This document shows positions 59,544 to 64,000 of a DNA stretch of 64,000 bases, piece by piece. The stretch's first letter is position 1. Every line of letters starts with the position of its first letter. The stretch spans positions 2,178,124 through 2,242,123 of the forward strand of contig NZ_CM001977.1 of NCBI RefSeq assembly GCF_000406165.1, written 5' to 3'. Under the pieces are notes generated by a model, which saw only the letters and a list, made by a program, of their open reading frames with translations, searched no databases and was not told the DNA's origin. Made by a program: the position numbers and the translations under genes. This DNA is from Dickeya zeae NCPPB 2538. Its GTDB lineage: Bacteria > Pseudomonadota > Gammaproteobacteria > Enterobacterales > Enterobacteriaceae.

Positions 59544-61247
59544 ATGTCAACATCCACCCCGTCACGCTCCGGTTTTCTGGGCAGAATGCGCCAGCACCGC
59601 CTGAGTTTCCTTTCCGGTTTACTGTTGATCATCGGACTCTTTTCCTTATTACAGTTGCTGTCTGTCGGCATGATCTCGAAAACCATGACCGAGGTGCGTC
59701 AGGATAGCGCCGCCAACGAGGCACTGCGCCAGCAGCAGGCCCTGATGGATCAGGCTAGAATGGAGGTCATGAACGCCAGCGATAAGCTCAATCGCGCGGG
59801 CATCTACCTGATGTTTGATAAGGAAACCGGCTCTGTCGGCAGCTGGAATAGCCTGATGTCGGAAGCCGAAACCTCATTAGCCAACGCACAAGGGTATTAC
59901 CAAAAACTGGAGCGTTTTTCTGGCTCCGCACGTAATGACGCCGCCTTCACCGACCTCAAGAATAGCTATCAGCAGCTATATAACGGATTGGTCGAGCTGG
60001 CTCAGGGCATTAAAAAAACCAACGAAATCGATATTTTCTTTGCCGTGCCTATCCAGGCTTACCAGACGCAGTTCACCCAGAAGTATTCCCGCTTCCTGCA
60101 GGAAAATGATACCCGCCAGAAACAGCATGCCCAGCAGTTGTTGAATAACCTCGATGCCGCACACACCCTGTTTATCGTGATTCTGGGATTACTGCTGGTC
60201 ATTTCGGCAGTGGTCTGGATTGGCGTCAATAAGGTGATCGTGCATCCGCTTAAACGCATCACCGACCATCTGAAACTGATCGCATCCGGTGATTTGTCCC
60301 ACGACATAGCCATAGAAAAACGCGCAACCCGTGAAATCGCCGTATTGAACAATAGTGTGGTTCAGATGCAAAGCGGTCTGGTCGAGCTAATAAGCCAGGT
60401 TCGTCAGGGCATGGAAACCATGATGCAGCAAGTCAGCCACGTCACCAGCGACAACCGCCAGTTATCAGAGCAGGCCAACCTGCAATCTGCGGAACTGAAA
60501 GTCACCACCGAGCACATCATCCAGATTAGCCAACATCTGGAACAGAATGCTCAGTACACAGAACAAGCCAGCCACCATGCACAAGAAACCAGCCATATCG
60601 CCGAACAGGGCGAAGGCATGATGAGTGACGTCAGAAATGCGATGCAAAATATTTCCAGTCGCAGTAAAGAAATGACAGAAGTGATCTCACTGATAGAAAA
60701 CGTCGCCTTCCAGACGCATATCCTGTCACTGAATGCAGCAATTGAAGCGGCACGGGCCGGAGAAATGGGCAAAGGGTTTTCAGTCGTGGCGCGGGAAGTC
60801 GGTACGCTGGCCTCGCAAAGCAGCCAGTCGGCGCACAACATTAATGCCTTGATTCACGAATCAGACAGCAGTGTTGCGACGGGCGCTAAGCTGGTTGCTC
60901 GCCTCAATGACAGCTTGCAGGAGATCATTCAGGCCGCCAAAGGCACCAGCACATTCCTCAATGAAATCACTGATATTTCGCAACAACAGAATCAGAGCAT
61001 TCATGAAGTCACCAACCGAATCAGTTCACTCAATGATACCGTGAAGCAAAACGCCGTGCAGGTGGAAGCCTCGGCCCAAACCTGTCTTCAGCTTCTTGAA
61101 CAGGCAGAACAGCTCAACATGTCGGTATCCCTGTTCCATTTGCCCGTGATAGAAGACGCACCGGTGGAACCCAATACCCAGCGGACAACACCGGCTCAGG
61201 TTACCAAAAGCTATGTCGCCCTGCCGCAGCATTCACCGGCATTGTAG
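59544..61247 (+). CDS. Methyl-accepting chemotaxis protein
   Basis: Transmembrane chemoreceptor of 567 aa. TM1 is about 20-42 (LSFLSGLLLIIGLFSLLQLLSVG). A periplasmic four-helix ligand-binding domain (TarH-like) spans about 43-205, and TM2 about 210-232 (LFIVILGLLLVISAVVWIGV). HAMP follows to about 285, then a cytoplasmic coiled coil with the signalling tip VAFQTHILSLNAAIEAARAGEMGKGFSVVAREVGTLA near 390-425. The C-terminus ends HSPAL and lacks the NWETF CheR/CheB tether. The ligand is unknown. It sits between yciI and yciY, where E. coli has kch. Confidence 0.92.
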   Translation: MSTSTPSRSGFLGRMRQHRLSFLSGLLLIIGLFSLLQLLSVGMISKTMTEVRQDSAANEALRQQQALMDQARMEVMNASDKLNRAGIYLMFDKETGSVGSWNSLMSEAETSLANAQGYYQKLERFSGSARNDAAFTDLKNSYQQLYNGLVELAQGIKKTNEIDIFFAVPIQAYQTQFTQKYSRFLQENDTRQKQHAQQLLNNLDAAHTLFIVILGLLLVISAVVWIGVNKVIVHPLKRITDHLKLIASGDLSHDIAIEKRATREIAVLNNSVVQMQSGLVELISQVRQGMETMMQQVSHVTSDNRQLSEQANLQSAELKVTTEHIIQISQHLEQNAQYTEQASHHAQETSHIAEQGEGMMSDVRNAMQNISSRSKEMTEVISLIENVAFQTHILSLNAAIEAARAGEMGKGFSVVAREVGTLASQSSQSAHNINALIHESDSSVATGAKLVARLNDSLQEIIQAAKGTSTFLNEITDISQQQNQSIHEVTNRISSLNDTVKQNAVQVEASAQTCLQLLEQAEQLNMSVSLFHLPVIEDAPVEPNTQRTTPAQVTKSYVALPQHSPAL

Positions 61248-61265
61248 TATAGATATCTGATCGGA

Positions 61266-61299
61266 TAAAAAAGCCCAACAACCTGACGGCTGTTGGGCC
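61266..61299 (-). terminator. Terminator of yciY (and partly of the chemoreceptor gene)
   Basis: GCCCAACA (61273-61280) pairs with TGTTGGGC (61291-61298). On the minus strand it is followed by TTTTTT, directly downstream of yciY. Confidence 0.75.
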
Positions 61300-61319
61300 T
61301 GACACTCACTACCCGGCGA

Positions 61320-61496
61320 CTACCACTCGTAAGCTACGGCATACAATAACGCACGGCGCTGTTGCTTCTGGCACAGGTAACGTACGTGATGGATATGTCG
61401 GTAACTACGCGACTGGGCCTCAAGCCAGCGACTCCGACGGCGCTGCACCTGACGTTGCATACGCCAGCGGCTGACTTCATTCCGGCTGCGTTTCAT
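61320..61496 (-). CDS. yciY: Small basic protein YciY
   Basis: Protein of 58 aa, strongly basic and rich in Arg and Gln: MKRSRNEVSRWRMQRQVQRR, then SRWLEAQSRSYRHIHHVR, ending ALLYAVAYEW. This matches E. coli YciY (57 aa), also located next to cls. Function unknown; the charge suggests nucleic-acid or membrane-surface binding. The in-frame extension upstream to 61604 is not supported by the family. Confidence 0.88.
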   Translation of the reverse strand: MKRSRNEVSRWRMQRQVQRRRSRWLEAQSRSYRHIHHVRYLCQKQQRRALLYAVAYEW

Positions 61497-61703
61497 GGCA
61501 CGACTCTTATGATAAGCATGATGGGCCCGCCTATTATATCCCCCTGTTTTCGCGCGCCAAGAGAGAAAGCGGGATTTTCCCGAATCCGCATGCTTGCCAG
61601 CCATACGCTATAGTATTCAGAGTAAAGGACTTTCCCCTCAGGGGAACTATGCATACACTTGAGCTGGTGAACATTTCGCAGCAGGGAACCGTACATTGTT
61701 ACT

Positions 61704-63164
61704 ATGACAGCATTTTATACTGTACTTAGCGGATTACTGGTTTTCAGTTACTGGCTGCTTATTGCCAGTATTACGCTGCGCATTCTGATGAAAAGACGGG
61801 CCGTCCCTTCTGCGATGGCCTGGCTGTTGGTGATTTATATTCTGCCACTGGTCGGTATCGTCGCCTATCTGTTGTTCGGCGAGCTACATTTGGGGAAGCG
61901 CCGTGCGGAACGTGCCCGACAAATGTGGCCGGTGACAGCCCAATGGCTACGTGACTTGAAGGAATACCGCCGCATTTTCGCCACCGAGAACAGCGAAGTC
62001 GCCCGCTCATTATTTCAACTATGTGAACGTCGCCAGGGAATTGGTGGTATCAAGGGCAATCAGTTGCAATTGCTGACCTCCTTTGACGACACCATCAAAA
62101 CGTTAATCCACGATATCGAACTGGCACAAAGTAATATTGAGATGGTGTTCTATATCTGGCAGGCCGGCGGTTTGGTGGATCAGGTGATGAACGCCCTGCT
62201 CTTAGCATCACGCCGTGGGGTCAAATGTCGAATCCTGCTCGATTCGGCAGGCAGCGTACAGTTCTTTCACAGTACCTACCCGGAGATGATGCGTACCGCT
62301 GGCATCACCGTGGTGGATGCATTACAGGTTAATCTGTTACGCGCCTTCCTGCGCCGTATGGATTTGCGCCAACACCGCAAGGTCATCCTGATAGACAACC
62401 GCATCGCCTACACCGGCAGCATGAATATGGTCGATCCGCGTTATTTCAAGCAGGACTCCGGCGTTGGTCAGTGGGTGGATCTGATGGTCCGTATCGAAGG
62501 CCCGGTTACCACCACCATGGGCGTGATTTATAGTCTCGATTGGGAAATGGAAACCGGTCAGCGCCTGCCACCGCCACCGCCGGATGTCAATATCATGCCA
62601 TTCGAGCAAGAGCGTGGCCATACGGTGCAGGTTATCGCCTCCGGCCCCGGCTACCCCGAGGAGATGATTCATCAGGCATTGCTGACAGCGGTTTACTCTG
62701 CACGGCACCAGCTCATCATGACTACCCCTTATTTTGTACCGAGTGATGACCTGCAACACGCCATCTGTACCGCAGCACAGCGTGGCGTAGAGGTCAGTAT
62801 TATCGTACCGTATAAAAATGACTCCATGATGGTGGGCTGGGCCTGTAAAGCCTTTTTCACTGAGTTACTGGCGGCGGGGGTCAGAATCTACCAGTTCGAA
62901 GGCGGTTTATTGCATACCAAAAGCGTGCTGGTCGATGGGCAACTTAGTCTGGTCGGTACGGTTAATCTGGATATGCGTAGCCTCTGGTTGAACTTTGAAA
63001 TTACGCTGGTGATTGACGATGACGGTTTTGGTAGCGATCTGGCCTGTGTGCAGGAGGACTACATGTCCCGCTCACGACTGTTGAATACCAAGGAGTGGTT
63101 AACGCGCCCTTATTGGCAACGGATTGTCGAGCGACTGTTTTACTTTTTCAGCCCACTGCTGTAA
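61704..63164 (+). CDS. clsA: Cardiolipin synthase A
   Basis: Inner-membrane phospholipase-D-type enzyme of 486 aa (E. coli 486) condensing two phosphatidylglycerols to cardiolipin and glycerol. Two N-terminal membrane helices lie at about 8-28 and 37-60. The two HKD active sites are HRKVILIDNRIAYTGSMN near 224-241 and HTKSVLVDGQLSLVGTVNLD near 404-423. NFEITLVI and the C-terminal FYFFSPLL are family-typical. Confidence 0.97.
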   Translation: MTAFYTVLSGLLVFSYWLLIASITLRILMKRRAVPSAMAWLLVIYILPLVGIVAYLLFGELHLGKRRAERARQMWPVTAQWLRDLKEYRRIFATENSEVARSLFQLCERRQGIGGIKGNQLQLLTSFDDTIKTLIHDIELAQSNIEMVFYIWQAGGLVDQVMNALLLASRRGVKCRILLDSAGSVQFFHSTYPEMMRTAGITVVDALQVNLLRAFLRRMDLRQHRKVILIDNRIAYTGSMNMVDPRYFKQDSGVGQWVDLMVRIEGPVTTTMGVIYSLDWEMETGQRLPPPPPDVNIMPFEQERGHTVQVIASGPGYPEEMIHQALLTAVYSARHQLIMTTPYFVPSDDLQHAICTAAQRGVEVSIIVPYKNDSMMVGWACKAFFTELLAAGVRIYQFEGGLLHTKSVLVDGQLSLVGTVNLDMRSLWLNFEITLVIDDDGFGSDLACVQEDYMSRSRLLNTKEWLTRPYWQRIVERLFYFFSPLL

Positions 63165-63219
63165 TCACACCGCCCTTCATGCTCTAATACCCCCTATTAC
63201 GTTTTAACAGGAATGTTGT

Positions 63220-63543
63220 ATGGATTTAAATAACCGCCTGACAGAAGATGAAGCTCTGGAACAGGCTTACGATATCTTTCTGGAACTGGCACCGGATAAT
63301 CTGGATCCAGCAGATATTTTGCTGTTCAACTTGCAGTTTGAAGAGCGTGGCGGTGCGGAACTGTTTGACCCGGCGGAAGACTGGCAAGAGCACGTGGATT
63401 TCGACCTGAATCCGGATTTTTTCGCCGAAGTGGTGATTGGGCTGGCCGAGCAGGACGGTGAGGAAATTACGGATATTTTTGCCCGAATCCTCATCTGCCG
63501 GGAAAAAGACCACAAGCTGTGCCACATCCTGTGGAAAGAGTAA
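63220..63543 (+). CDS. yciU: DUF440 family protein YciU
   Basis: Acidic protein of 107 aa matching E. coli YciU and H. influenzae HI1450: MDLNNRLTEDEALEQAYDIF, FEERGGAELFDPAEDWQEHVDFDLNPDFFAEVVIGLA, and CREKDHKLCHILWKE. HI1450 has been proposed as a double-stranded-DNA mimic; by analogy YciU may bind HU, but this is unproven. It is followed by a terminator. Confidence 0.94.
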   Translation: MDLNNRLTEDEALEQAYDIFLELAPDNLDPADILLFNLQFEERGGAELFDPAEDWQEHVDFDLNPDFFAEVVIGLAEQDGEEITDIFARILICREKDHKLCHILWKE

Positions 63544-63594
63544 CTCTCTCGAATATAACCTGACGGGCGGGTCAACCGCCTGTCTTAAAACGCA

Positions 63595-63623
63595 AAACGC
63601 CCCGTGTCAGGGGCGTTTCTTTT
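63595..63623. terminator. Terminator between yciU and oppF
   Basis: A perfect 9-bp stem, AAACGCCCC (63595-63603) with GGGGCGTTT (63610-63618), is followed by CTTTTA and can act in both directions. Confidence 0.8.
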
Positions 63624-63652
63624 ACGTGATACTGGATCGCCGTATCAGCGAA

Positions 63653-64000
63653 TTACGGTAGTGGGTCGACCTTCAGGCAGGATACGGCGTGTCTGAAGCT
63701 ACCTTCCAGTACTGGACGGGTTTTGGTGCACTCTGGCCCCACAACCGGGCAACGGGTACAGAATACGCAACCTGATGGCGGGTTGATCGGCGAAGGGAGA
63801 TCGCCTTCCAGCAGTTGAATCTGCTTGTTGCGTTCCTTGTCTGGATCCGGAATCGGCACCGCCGACATCAGCGCACGGGTGTAAGGATGCTGTGGGTTAT
63901 GATACAGCTCATCATAGGTCCCCAGTTCCACTGCATGTCCCAGATACATCACCAGCACACGGTCAGAAATGTGTTTTACCACCGACAAATCATGGGCGAT
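63653..64000 (-). CDS. oppF: Oligopeptide ABC transporter ATP-binding protein OppF (5' end outside window)
   Basis: Only the C-terminal 115 residues are present; the gene enters from the right edge on the minus strand. It begins in the H-loop (IAHDLSVVKHISDRV), continues with VMYLGHAVELGTYDELYHNPQHPYTRAL, and ends in the oligopeptide-transporter C-terminal extension with clustered cysteines (CVFCTRCP, EC) and RHAVSCLKVDPLP, as in E. coli OppF. It provides ATP hydrolysis for OppABCDF peptide import. Confidence 0.95.
   Translation of the reverse strand: MAHDLSVVKHISDRVLVMYLGHAVELGTYDELYHNPQHPYTRALMSAVPIPDPDKERNKQIQLLEGDLPSPINPPSGCVFCTRCPVVGPECTKTRPVLEGSFRHAVSCLKVDPLP

Noticed and set aside
1..64000. 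CRISPR arrays, prophage genes, insertion sequences, tRNA or rRNA genes
   Set aside because: Looked for repeat-spacer patterns, transposase or integrase proteins and cloverleaf sequences; none seen.

Overview
The window looks like a chromosomal segment, in the replication-terminus half, of a soft-rot plant pathogen of the genus Dickeya (Pectobacteriaceae, Enterobacterales). Most genes are close relatives of E. coli terminus-region genes. The accessory genes are those of a pectin-degrading bacterium: a secreted rhamnogalacturonate lyase (RhiE), a KdgM-type oligogalacturonate porin with two KdgR-box-like palindromes, and a compact arabinose locus. trpG and trpD are separate genes, as in Serratia and soft-rot bacteria, not fused as in E. 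coli. No rRNA, tRNA, insertion sequence, prophage or CRISPR array was seen.

Layout. 0-9.6 kb: a partial methyltransferase, ydfG, two small exported proteins (ynfB, ynfD), bioD2, mlc, the divergent ynfL/ynfM pair, a Ter replication-arrest site overlapping the tus promoter, tus and fumC. 9.7-16.8 kb: manA, ydgA, add, an exported NTF2-like protein, a YfeH-type transporter and ydgJ. 17-27.2 kb: an arabinose/pectin island with araC and araFGH on the minus strand, divergent from araBA (no araD), then rhiE. 27.8-34.9 kb: cnu, the rsxABCDGE electron-transport operon and nth. 35-46.5 kb: cysB, topA, yciN, a DUF4879/YolA-like secreted protein in an AT-rich pocket, sohB (which needs a -1 frameshift), yciK, btuR, rluB, yciO and rnm. 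46.6-53.4 kb: the trp operon with promoter, leader peptide, attenuator and trpEGDCFBA. 53.4-64 kb: the KdgM-like porin, ompW, a cysteine-cluster protein, yciC, yciB, yciA, tonB, yciI, a chemotaxis receptor, yciY, clsA, yciU and the 3' part of oppF.

Compared with E. coli, the order from mlc to nth and the order from cysB to oppF are each familiar, but they come from different map positions, so the nth/cysB boundary is a synteny break. The araCHGF-araBA-rhiE block sits exactly where E. coli has only the ydgJ-cnu interval. It links uptake and catabolism of arabinose, a pectin side-chain sugar, with cleavage of the rhamnogalacturonan backbone.

The points most worth checking are: the A_AAA_AAG slippery heptamer where sohB changes frame, the unknown secreted protein at 40.0 kb, the structured leader before add, the missing araD, and the regulatory sites read directly from sequence (Ter, KdgR boxes, CRP plus AraC half-sites, FNR box, Fur box, trp attenuator). 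Assignments rest on recognition of protein families and motifs; no database search was run.
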